Shown in pieces: positions 35,901 through 47,900 of a stretch of 64,000 bases of DNA. Numbering within the stretch: position 1 is the stretch's first letter; every line of letters starts with the position of its first letter. Location of the stretch: NCBI GenBank assembly GCA_902728285.1, contig CACVBU010000004.1:175130-239129 (forward strand), read 5' to 3'. This stretch comes from Clytia hemisphaerica (lineage: Eukaryota; Cnidaria; Hydrozoa; Leptothecata; Clytiidae). Under the pieces are notes generated by a model, which did not search any database, was not told the DNA's origin, and saw nothing but the letters and a program-made list of their open reading frames with translations. Both the position numbers and the translations under genes were made by a program.

Positions 35901-38900
35901 TATGTCATAAACGTCTGCACTCCCTCATAGATTTTGCAGGGACGTGGGACGATGGGACGCTAAGTGGGACGATAGTGGGACGCTCAAGTGGAACACTCTA
36001 GAGCGTCCCACTACGTCCCACATATACCTCCTTCATACACTATATTTATGGAATTGGCTGGGACTTTACACATCTCCATCTACCATTCTGAGACGCCGAT
36101 CAATCTTTTCACAGTGAAAATGTATACAATTTTAGACACTCTTGAAAGAAAATTTAGATGCCTATTCTAGTCTTTTATTCATGATTTTGTAGGCTTTTCA
36201 TCATTAAATATCCTCGAAGAATCTTGGAAAATTATAGTTAAAGTTTCGACTCAAAACCTAGTACATCCGCAAACTTAACCCGACTCTCAAATTGTACTTA
36301 CCTTCAAGTAACCATAGCAACAACACAAGTATGAAATAAATGGTCACACTTTGGTTGAATCCCAGCACACTTTTTGAATCGTTTTTTCATCAAGAAATAT
36401 GTAACGGCCAGTATGGGTTTTCTTTTTCAAGACCCAGTGATAAAATAGTCATGCAATATCTTTGGTAATAATTATATCTCAAACTCTACTCTTCTGAAAT
36501 CTAAGATGCAATTATTAATCCAGTTACTAAAACGTCATTGGAATATCTTTAATAAGGTACTTAAGGTATAAGCCCTTTACATTTAGTACATAAAAACAAA
36601 AAATCACATGTTTCAGGTTACCAAGCTTTCTGAATTTTTAAACTCTGACCTATCTCCTTGGTCGAATTTTCTACAAAATTTTGACTTCAGCATAACTCAA
36701 AGCTTTTCTTTTTCAACCAAATTATTCTTCTTCGGGAAATTGAATAGTGTTCATTTAAAAGACGCTTTCTTTAGTTATTTGTAGACGCTGTTTTATCCAT
36801 CCTCAATGTGAGTAAACAGGTGTATATTTCTGCAATTTCTTGCAAAATCAAAGACCGCCCATGATTTGGTGGGGCGGGTGGGCGCTGGTGAGTTGAATTT
36901 CGTTTAACTGACTTAAACGTTAAGAATATTTTCAGATTCCCAGAAGTAAATATACTCAAAATAGGATACTAGAGTGGAACACAAGCTAAACACACTAAAC
37001 ACAGACTTAAGCTCAGCTAGAAGATTAGGTTTCTTAGAACTACAGGAAAGATTAAAATTATTTTGTATGGCTTTTTTTAGGTCAATAAGGGATAAGTTTA
37101 GTTCAGCCTCTTAATGTGTTTAAACGTGATGAATTATATAAAAATCCGAGATCCTGTTTAATACACGTTTCTTTTATTAGAACCCAGTTTATAAGAACAT
37201 TGAGGCTGAAATTCGTCGAAAAATTAAGAACATCGTAAGAACATGCCCAGCCTCAGTTTGGAAAAAAATGACAAGAAACTACAATTTTTTCCTCTTTTCA
37301 AGCAGTTTTAAACAAACTTAGGAATGGATTTTCTAAATCGAGAGTCAAATATTGTCCAAATTTTATCAATTTTAAGTGCTCTTTATTTTGCATGATATTG
37401 TTAATTTAGAGTAGTCTGAAAATTTAAGAACGCATCTAAGAACATTTCAGGCTGAAAATTGCTAAAAAAATAAGCACATCCAGGCTCAGCCAAATTTTAG
37501 GTGTTCTAATAAAAAAAACGTGTATCGCAGTATTTAAATTCGTTCAAGTGGTTTCAGGAATATAAAAAAGCAAAACCCTTACCTGGAACGACTGGTAGTA
37601 AATCTTTCTTCTCATCCCTCATCTTCAATTTTTCAATTCTATTTTTCTTCACAATCTCATGATTTTTCACACCCTTCACACCCTTCACACCCGTGGCGTT
37701 GAAAAATCGATCAAGTGTCATATCAGCTCCGCCTCGATGTAAACTTTTCGTCTGTGTGATACTAGTAGGGTGGGATGTTGTTTTGTGCCGATTCATCAAG
37801 ATTTCAGTTATATCCACCATGTTTGGTCCTTCTCTTTCCGTTTCTGGAGGGCGTGTTGTACCGCCCACGGGTGTGGTTTTTGGGCGTGGAGTGGAAAAAG
37901 CGAACTCGTCTTGTCCTCGACTTTTCCCGTTAGTTGATGTAAATTCAGGATGAAATTCGATATTCTCAAACTTCTTGTTAAAGTCAAGGCTATTATCTAT
38001 GTCTTCCGATTCTATTGACTTCTCTGTATCGTCCGACGTTGACTTAATTCTATCTTTCCTGTCCCTCAGCATGTTCTTTAAAGCAATTGAATCTAGTTCA
38101 TCATCATCCTCCTCATTGCTACGGAAACCTGCTTTGTGATTGGTCATTTCAATGGGCTCAAATAAATCGTCATTGTCACCAGTCCTCTCTGGTAGCTGCC
38201 CTAAGTCGCTCTTATTCTCTTTGTCTGGTGTTAGGGCAGCAGAGTCGACAGCCGTTTCCGGCATTTTGTGGTGATGTCTCGATAGAGGGGCTTCTGTCGT
38301 GGATTGGTCCTCAGTGTCTAGTTTCCCAAAAGCTGTTTCAAGATTCGAATCAAAATGTGTCGTCAACCTTCTACTCGGCTTGAAGCCAAGGTCCGGTAAT
38401 AACATTTGTCGGAGTGTATATCTTGGTTTAGTTGTCGGTCGGAACAAATCATAATCGGGAGTCGTGGGCACACTTTCTAAAACACCAGCATTGTCGCCGT
38501 TCAAAGTTTTCTTTAGTGAGTGTGTCACTTCAACTTCTGTTTCGTCATCGTTAGCCTCGTTCCTATCCTCCATATTTCCAAGCTTCGAGGCTAGATTTGA
38601 GGCTAAATTCTTAGGTGTTGTGTTTAGTTCGTGTAACGGTATAGGAGTTGGGTATGTCACAGTATCGTGAAATTGCCGCTGTGTAGTACTGATGTGGTTT
38701 TTCCTAAGTGCGCTATCGACCATTTTTTGTATTCTCTGATCTAAATTTTCTTTCGTTTCCTTTTGAATGCTACCCTCTAGATTTGCGTGTTCCATATTCT
38801 TGATCTCCTTCACAGAGGATGCCCCAAATCTTTCTCCCTCCTTGATTGGTGCTTTCTTGAATTGTTCGCCCTCCTTCTCATGTGATTTTACCGAATTTTC

Positions 38901-41900
38901 ACTCTTCACCGTGGAGAGTTTTCGTTCAATGTCCTCCTCCTTTTGAAACAACCTCTTCGCTTCATCATTCGAATGTGTAAGTTCTTTACTGATCGATTCT
39001 CGTAGTAAGGTATCTTGTTTATCATTTTCGTGTTCATTTTTCTCAACAGTTTTAGTAAAATTTGCAATATCCTTTTCAAGCTTTGCCAGTATCTGGTTTG
39101 GTTCTGTTGATAAAGAATGTCCTATGATAGAAAAAAAGGAATTGGCTGTTTTTTATCACTTAAAATACACCCTGTCCTAGTGACATGATGAATTTTCACC
39201 GGGTTAGGAATTCCTATAACGGCCATAAGTTCCGTCTTGAATTTTGGCAATTTCTTTTCGCTTTTTTTTCACCAGGGTGGATCTGACCGGGTCACTTAGA
39301 CAGGGGCGTTTCAATTAAAAGTATGAAATAAATTGCAACTGTAGTATTAGAATGAAAATGAATTGTTAGCCCGACAGTAGAAATGGAAGCAGTCAAAATC
39401 GATAAAATGTTTTTTTAGATGGGGATATTCGCAGTCGCAGCTCCTTCCTTTTTATACTATAGTTTCCCCCCATGTTTAATTAAAAATTCATCAAACATTG
39501 TTTTCAACCAACACAATGAAAACAGATTAAACATTTATTACTTCGAGTCAAATTCCATTCATATCACCATAGCAACAAAAGTGAAGTGGGAATTTCCAAT
39601 TATACAATCTCATTAGCCTGTACCCTACAATTATTTTCATGTTATTGAAGATTGTTGGTGTTTCACAAAAAAATTAGAATAATTTAGATTTGATGCAGAC
39701 TACCATCTCAATATCTTATAACCACAAGCAGAATTTAAACCAAAACTGTTTCGATATGTATGGAGCTTGAACCTTCTCTTAACCGTGGTCCGTTGAGGAT
39801 TGGTTATCACGTATTTCTCTCGTTAGAACGCTGGCGACCTTGGTTAGTCGTCGAAGGTTGGCTGAACCTTAAGAAGCCGCCCGATCGTCAGCCCTCTGGG
39901 ATCGACCACACCTTTTTCGCCTTTCACACTCGCAATAGAACACGAGTAAAGGACTGCGTCATTTAAAATGAAGTATTAAGAAATTTTGGAAAAGGAAAAG
40001 CCTCTTCGAGAGTGGAGTCTTTAAAATGTCTTCAAAAAAGGACACGATTTCCACGCTTTTATTTCTCGTAACATCTTTGGCAATAGAACTTGATACACGT
40101 TTTTTTTTATAAGAACGTCAAAAATTTTCGAAGCCTTCGGATGTTCTTAGTTTTTTAGATTTGAAGCCTAAAAATGTTCTTAAAATGTTCTTATTTTCAG
40201 CATTTTTTGAGCATTTTGATGTAATTTCTTAAGAAAATGCATGTTTTTAAGTCTCCAAAGCCTTATAATGTTCTTAGAATGTTCTTAAATTTTTGGGCCT
40301 CGAAGCCTTATGTTCTTATATAGTTTGTTCTTATAAAAAAAAAAACGTGTATTATATTAATGTCAAACATGTTTGATGATTTCTTTACCTGAATTTACGT
40401 TGATGGGATGTCTAGTACCCGGTGTTGCCGTCGTTGTCGTGTGTCCTTCTTCATATTTTGTTAATTTCTGCACCTCTTTGGACAAATCGTTCAATTGATG
40501 CGCCATTCCTTCCATAATGATATTCTTTGTTGGTTTGCTCGTCGTTGATGACGCTTTTGTGTTCGTTTCTGAAAATTTAAAAATAGTAATTTTATATTTT
40601 CAATTTTTTTACTAATCAGATTACTAAGAATCTTAAAGCTCAAAATTGTATTACACGCTTTTTTATAAGGACCAGTGAATATTTACTAATTTGACCTTCA
40701 ATTTAGTCTAAAAATGCAGCCATTCCAGGCTCAGCATCATTCTTAATTTTTGGCGTTTTAAGCCTCGATATTCTTAAAGAATTGCTCTTATAAAAAAAAG
40801 TGTTGCATCTCGATGGTGATGTGAATACCTAGATACACCTTTGTCACTGACCTGATAGGATTCGCCCGACCCGCTATGAATTGTACTCTAGGGCCTCTAG
40901 TAATGACGAAATTTTGCTCCTGTCAAGAAAATCTGCTTTTTTTTATACTTGATTGATATTCCACTCCATTGCTAGAACTAATGTACGGAATTTCCCTTCC
41001 GGTTCCAATTTCAGAGCAGAGCCCGTTAGGTTTTTTTAAGAGAGGTTTTCGCAATGAGATCGCTGTTTACCTTTTTCATTATATTCTTTCGTTTCTTCGT
41101 TCTCTTTCTTTCTCTTCTCTTCATCTTCTTTACGTATCTTTTCTTCATTTTCTTCCATACTCTTTATTTTATTCGTCAGATTTGAAATGGCTTTCTGGAG
41201 GTGTTGGACTTCTGCCGTGTCTTGCTCACTCGTTTGGTTAGGGACAATTTGCTTCGTGTTGTTGTTAGCTAAAATGAAAAAAAGTTTATGATATTTCATT
41301 TTCAGGAGCTGACAGAAACTTTAACTAGTCCCTAGTCCAACTGAAAATTTCTTTGGTTTTGTATTTTCTAAATTGGCTTAGCACCCCTCTTTGTGACTTA
41401 AAACTCTTCTAAAGTTATCAAAACACAGTATTGAATGTCCCACACCAGAGAACAGCTTTAGCTAATAGAATTTATTTTAACCAAAAAAATTGATCGCTAC
41501 ATCCGTGTAATTCTTCGATTTATCAAACCTTGTTTCGCAGCCTCTTGTTGTTTGGATTGCAATTTCAAAATGTTCTCTTTGAGATCTGACATTTGATGAC
41601 GTAACGAATTCAGCTCGTGATGGTCTAAATAGGAAATAAATTAATTACTGGATGATACACTGTAAAAAATAATTTTCTTAAGCTAGATAATCATCTCAAT
41701 TTAAGAAAACTTAACCGATTTTAAGATCACATCTCTTAAATTAAGATTCAAATTTTCGAGTTTTGAAAAAAGTACAGGTTATCCTAAAATAAGATAAATT
41801 TTCTAATGTTTTTGTAGAAAGTGCGCAGAGAAAGAAAAGGGTTTACTAAGCATTAAATTTCTTTTGTTTTTTATCAATAGAGTTTATTGAATAAAGAAAC

Positions 41901-44900
41901 TCGCTACGTTATTTTTTCAACAATTTTTTGAAAATTTTTGTAAGAGAAGTTTAGTATATGGAAGAGATTCTTTTTGATGAGAGAAGAGAAAAGACAAGAC
42001 GCGAACCATGAAAGATGAGTATTTTTCATCTGTTCACTTTACAAAATTGAAATATATAACATTCCTACACATGTGTTTTGACGCTTTTTCACTTTATAAT
42101 CACAAGAGCATGAAAAACATATTGGGATATTTTAGCGAAATTTGTAACATCAGTATTATTGAAAGAGATGGTATGGCCAAGCATAAATTTTAAATTCATA
42201 AATGCGTGGAAACAATTTGTAGTCATGTGCTACCTAAATTGTGCAGACTACCGGGCTAGCTTAATGGAGCAGCCCGTTTGTTTCTACAAAACCTTAGAAA
42301 GATAACAGTAACATATTGGCAAGTCAGTGTGGAAACAATTTGTAGTCATGTGCTACCTAAATTGTGCAGACTACCGGGCTACCTTAATGGAGAGGCCCGT
42401 TTGCTTCTACAAAACCTTAGAAAGATAACAGTAAAATTGGCAAGTCAGTGTGGAAACAATTTTTAGTCATGTGCTACCTAAATTGTGCAGACTACCGGGC
42501 TACCTTAATGGAGAAGCCCGTTTGCTTCTACAAAACCTTAGAAAGATAACAGTAAAATTGGCAAGTCAGTGTGGAAACAATTTGTAGTCATGTGCTACCT
42601 AAGTTGTGCAGACTACCGGGCTACCTTAATGGAGAGGCCTGTTTGTTTCTACAAAACCTTAGAAAGATAACAGTAACATTGGCAAGTCAGTGTGGAAACA
42701 ATTTGTAGTCATGTGCTACCTAAATTGTGCAGAGGCTACCGGGCTACCTTAATGGAAAGGCCCGTTTGCTTCTACAAAACCTTAGAAAGATTACTGTAAC
42801 ATTTGGCAAGTCAGTGTGGAAACAATTTGTAGCCATGTGCTACCTAAATTGTGCAGACTACCGGGCTACCTTAATGGAGCAGCCTGTTTGTTTCTACAAA
42901 ACCTTAGAAAGATAACAGTAACATTGGCAAGTCAGTGTGGAAACAATTTGTAGTCATGTGCTACCTAAATTGTGCACACTACCGGGCTACCTTAATGGAA
43001 AGGCCCGTTTGCTTCTACAAAACCTTAGAAAGATTACTGTAACATTTGGCAAGTCAGTGTGGAAACAATTTGTAGTCATGTGCTACCTAAATTGTGCAGA
43101 CTACCGGGCTACCTTAATGGAGCAGCCCGTTTGTTTCTACCAAACCTTAGAAAGATAACAGTAACATTGGCAAGTCAGTGTGGAAACAATTTGTAGTCAT
43201 GTGCTACCTAAATTGTGCACACTACCGGGCTACCTTAATGGAAAGGCCCGTTTGCTTCTACAAAACCTTAGAAAGATAACAGTAACATTGGCACGCATTG
43301 GCAAGTCAGTGTGGAAACAATTTGTAGTCATGTGCTACCTAAATTGTGCAGACTACCGGGCTACCTTAATGGAAAGGCCCGTTTGTTTCTACAAAACCTT
43401 AGAAAGATAACAGTAACATTGGCACGCATTGGCAAGTCAGTGTGGAAACAATTTGTAGTCATGTGCTACCTAAATTGTGCAGACTACCGGGCTACCTTAA
43501 TGGAAAGGCCCGTTTGCTTCTACAAAACCTTAGAAAGATTACTGTAACATTTGGCAAGTTAGTGTGGAAACAATTTGCAGTCATGTGCTACCTAAATTGT
43601 TCAGACTACCGGGCTACCTTAATGGAGAGGCCCGTTTGCTTCTACAATAAACCTTAGAAATATTACTGTAACATTTGGCAAGTTAGTGTGGAAACAATTT
43701 GCAGTCATGTGCTACCTAAATTGTGCAGACTACCGGGCTACCTTAATGGAGCAGCCCGTTTGCTTCTGCGTAAAAACCTTGAATACTATTTTGGACTTTT
43801 TTTCTGGTACAAGCCATTTATATTGAAATCAAAGCTCTTCGTATTTTTTTTTCAGGAAAAGTGAAGTGCAAACCCGGAAGTGAAACGTCATCTACATGTC
43901 TACATCTCTACAAGTCGTCTTCAAAAGGTAAGAAAATTTTTGTAATTGTTTACCCAGCACCTTCAATATTTGCGTCTTCATTACTCCAAGTACAAAATCT
44001 CTTCAGAGTCATTTAGCAAACGTAGGTGGAAAGAAGCACTTACTTATCTTTGAGTTATGTTGGCTTGTGAAGTCTAATATATTCTAATTTCCTTTTCTAC
44101 AGGAGACTGATCGACCGAACGCAAGAAAGAAAGAACTGTTTGCCTGAGATGCCAAGACTAATGGTAGAAGTTAGGACATGGAAATCGTTTATCGATGTAC
44201 GGTAGCAAGATTTTGACGGTGGAGCCGCTTCCACTCGGTTTCTTATGTTTAATGGTTTTGTTTTACTTGCTCCACGAATACTATCCAACAGACAGAGCTG
44301 ATTACCTGCATGCATGACAATCTAGCACCGGATCGTCTTCAAAGACACTTGTTGTAATGATTCTCATTACGAAAGCTTTAATAATGCAGTAAAAGGACTT
44401 CAGAATTTCTACCCAGCGATTTCGACACCTCTATGTCACAGAGCCGCTGGGACCCCCGCCCAACTGGAAAATTTGACAAAAATTTCGTGCCGGTAGGAAA
44501 AAAACCTTTCGGTCCCACTGCTGGGAAATTGACTTTGATTCCTTCCCCATTCGAAATAAACTATTTGCACTGAAATTCTTATCCCCAACGAGGAAAAAAG
44601 TTCCACCGGGGCTGTGAGACAGGGTTGTATTTCATTTTGTGGTTTATTTTATAACTACTATCGAGTTTTTAGAACTTTTGTAGAGCTTATTTTTTGTTAA
44701 TAATTTAGATACAGTTCGTTTTCGTACTTTTCAAACTTTTTTTCAGGAGCAAAGTCTCGCATACACTAAGGATTTTAACTTGAAATTGTTTTTGAATGGA
44801 ATATTTGCGTACAGATAAATAAAGGTGTATACATGTTAATATTTTCGTTAATTGTTATTACTCTTAAAGATGTATATATGAAAGGCTTTCAACAGGCCTA

Positions 44901-47900
44901 CTTTATTTTTGTTGATGATAGGATCCAAAAATCTCAAATTCGTCCATGGATGTATTGTTGGTCTGCCGAACTTGAGATTTTTGCGGCTTTTTAATCACGG
45001 AGAAAAGATGAAATACCAGCCTTTTGGCTCAAATTATACAGACTCAATTTTATTGAAAACCACACATTTCTGTCGGTACCCATTTCTGTCTTTACAATGT
45101 GTCAACTGGGTAATTCCCATATACAACAACTTAAATCAAGAAAGATCTCTATTGTGAAAATATCTAAAAACAAGATATGACAAGAAAAAATATCTAATAA
45201 TATTATCCTGTTTTGAGAAAAATATCATCTTAAAACAAGATTATTTAGGTTGAAATGTGCACTTGGTTTTAATCTTAAAACAAGAAAATTCTTCTAGATA
45301 AAAAATCTATGCCATCTCAAATCAAGATAAAATTTCTTACCCATCGGAATAGAAAATTTATCTTGAAAGTGGGATAATTTATCTAGTATTAAGAGTTTTT
45401 ATCTACTTTTTAGAAAATTATTTTTTACAGTGTAACACCAGGTACTTGGTGTTTCCATGTGTGGACAGTAATTCGCCTGTTTTATTTAATTCTGATTTCA
45501 GCATTCTTAATGACGAGAACAAAAGCCTTTCTGATGATAAAAAATCTGGTTGCAATACTGAATTTCAAAGGCCACATATCCCGATGGAGATGAAGGCGAT
45601 ACGCTTAAGAACTGGAAAAAGTCGATCAAATTGAAGTATTAAAGCGTTGGGGACAGTTTTCATTGATGACTGCTGCAAATTATAAGATGGTGGATTATTG
45701 AACACGAAAGTATTGTCATACCATCAGATTTTATCTTGGTAGGTGTGGTTGTAGATGTTGTTGTGGTTGGCGTTGTCTTCGGTGTAGATGTTGTTTTCAA
45801 CGACATTCTCAAGTTGTTCTCATCCTTTCTCATAGCATTGATACCTTTTATAACGAAAGTGAAGAAAATCAAGATTGTAGATATGTTTTGTAGTTCCATG
45901 ATTAATATAGATGTATTTGAATTTATATCACACCCCTATGTCACAGACCCGCTGGGACACCAAACTCACTGGAAAATCTGGCCAAATTTCGTCCCTAGCT
46001 TACATTTCAGCCCCAATAGAAACTTAACTGATTTCATCCCCTTTTAAAATTCAAAAGAAAAAATTGCACTACAAAACTATCTCCACTGGATTTTTTTCAC
46101 TGAGAACAATAGGATTTCTCCCCAATGGGATTTCGAAAAAAATTAAATTTTCATCCCCACTGTTGGAAGTTTCACCGGGTTGCGGGACCGTGAGACAATG
46201 AAACTTAAATTGAACAAACTGTACCTTTCGTCAGATTTGTGATGGCTCCTTTCAGCTCATCGAATTCGTGATTTCTATCCGTAGTATCTGTTGTCGGAGA
46301 AATTGACTTTGGTGTTGTTGCCAAGTGTGTTTTAGTCACATTCACCGTACTTCCTTTCGTCAATTTCAAAACATTGTCAAATTTTGTTTCAATCTTCTTT
46401 TCGAATTTCTCATTTTCTTTTTCTTGCATTTTTTGTAATGTATCAACAATGGAGGGTTTAGTTTTTATTTTGCTATGCTCTCCATCTTGTTGTTTCCCTT
46501 GTATAGAGCTAGTTGTTTGGTCATTGAAGACATCATTAGATTCACCAAAGAGTGGGTCTTGATTTTGGTCTTCAATATCTGTTGATGAAGTCTTGGCCTC
46601 GTGCCTCGAGACTTGTGGCGCGACAGGTCTTGGTGTCGCCTGGCTTGGTGTTGTAATTATCGCAGGTGTCGTCGTTGTCTTCAAAGATCCTGTTCAAATT
46701 AAATCCGAAAGATTTGAAAGCTGCATTCGTTATTGCATTTCAGTTAAAAAGAACGTCCATCTAATACACATATGACGTTTGATAAATGTTGGTTAAAACA
46801 AGCTTCAACTACAGTAGAATTTACATAATTCGAACACGCACGGGGAACACAAATTTGTTCGAGTCAAGGAACTTTTGATTTTATGGAGTAAAGTTTACAA
46901 GGCATTGTTAACTGAAGGGACGAGAAAACTTGTTCGAGTTAAGGAGACATTCGAGCTATAGAGGATCGATTTGTGAAGACTCCACTCTCTCTGTAAACAG
47001 TACCAATTACATTTTTTCTTTATTTCTGAGAAAATTACTCACCCGCTGTAGGTTGTTCAATAAAAATTTCAATATTCTGCTGTTGAGGTGTGGCCAGTGT
47101 TGTCGTGACCTGTTGTGCAACTGAATCACCTGTCGTCACAACACTGTCGCTACTGTTTTCATCTGTCGGTTCAGAAGCCTGTAAATCTTTCAAAAACTCT
47201 TTGCGTTGCTGTTGTAAAGCGTCTTGAACGATTGCAGATACGTTTAAAGGTTGTTGAGTTGTAGCTGTTGTAGGTTGTTGTAATACAGGAGCAGGTGATG
47301 TAGGAGGGATGATAACAACAGGTATATGTTGCTGGCTCCCATCCTTCTTTTTCAAGCTACCGTCAGGGTTGATCCCCACGATGACTGGTGTTTCTTCACC
47401 AGTAGGAGGTGGTAGATCCAAAGACTCTGCTTCCCCTACATCAGAGGTGGAAGTGGAGATGCCATTGTTTGCTTCCGGTTGCAGGTAGATCGGGCTCACT
47501 GAATAAAAACGGACTCTATTTTAGATCAGATCGCGTTGATTACTGGAAAATGTAACCTGCCTAAGGTTAGATCTTTTTGTGAATAGTTACTACCAAAAAT
47601 ATTTACAACGATATTTCAAACCTTTTGTTCAGTACCGTAAAAAATATAGCCCTTGTATTTAATTAAAAAATGTACTTTTTAACTGAGAATAAAGTTGTTT
47701 TAACGTTCATATAACGTCAGATGAAGTTCGAAACAAGTTGCGTGCAATAAAAAGGAGGAGTTCGTATAACAATAAAGCAAGAAACCTCATACCTGTAGTT
47801 TGGACGTCGCCGAGATTTCCAGTTTCACCATTCATAACAATCTTTCCAACGTCTTGTCTTTTGTTACCCTGCTCATACATTGCCTTTGTCTTGGCCAAAG

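Larger units (their letters stand above)
41658..45432. mobile_element. 3.8-kb TIR element carrying a minisatellite
   Basis: Perfect 21-bp TIRs at 41658-41678 and 45412-45432 (start cactgtaaaaaataattttc), each flanked by TA. Subterminal zones on both sides repeat ttaagat / atctt words. The interior holds the 121-bp tandem array and a + strand region with splice-like signals and AATAAA. No transposase was found. It lies in the intron between exons E and F. Confidence 0.75.

Noticed and set aside
39790..39935. tRNA-like or SINE-like stretch (ggttatcacg followed later by a T run)
   Set aside because: An A-box-like word is present but there is no convincing B box, and no cloverleaf could be drawn.
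42278..43657. Repeated [17 protein letters not shown] ORFs on the + strand
   Set aside because: They arise from the 121-bp tandem array. The unit length is not a multiple of three, so no frame runs through the array.
42203..43775. CRISPR-like array
   Set aside because: The whole 121-bp unit is conserved with no unique spacers, and it lies within an animal intron.
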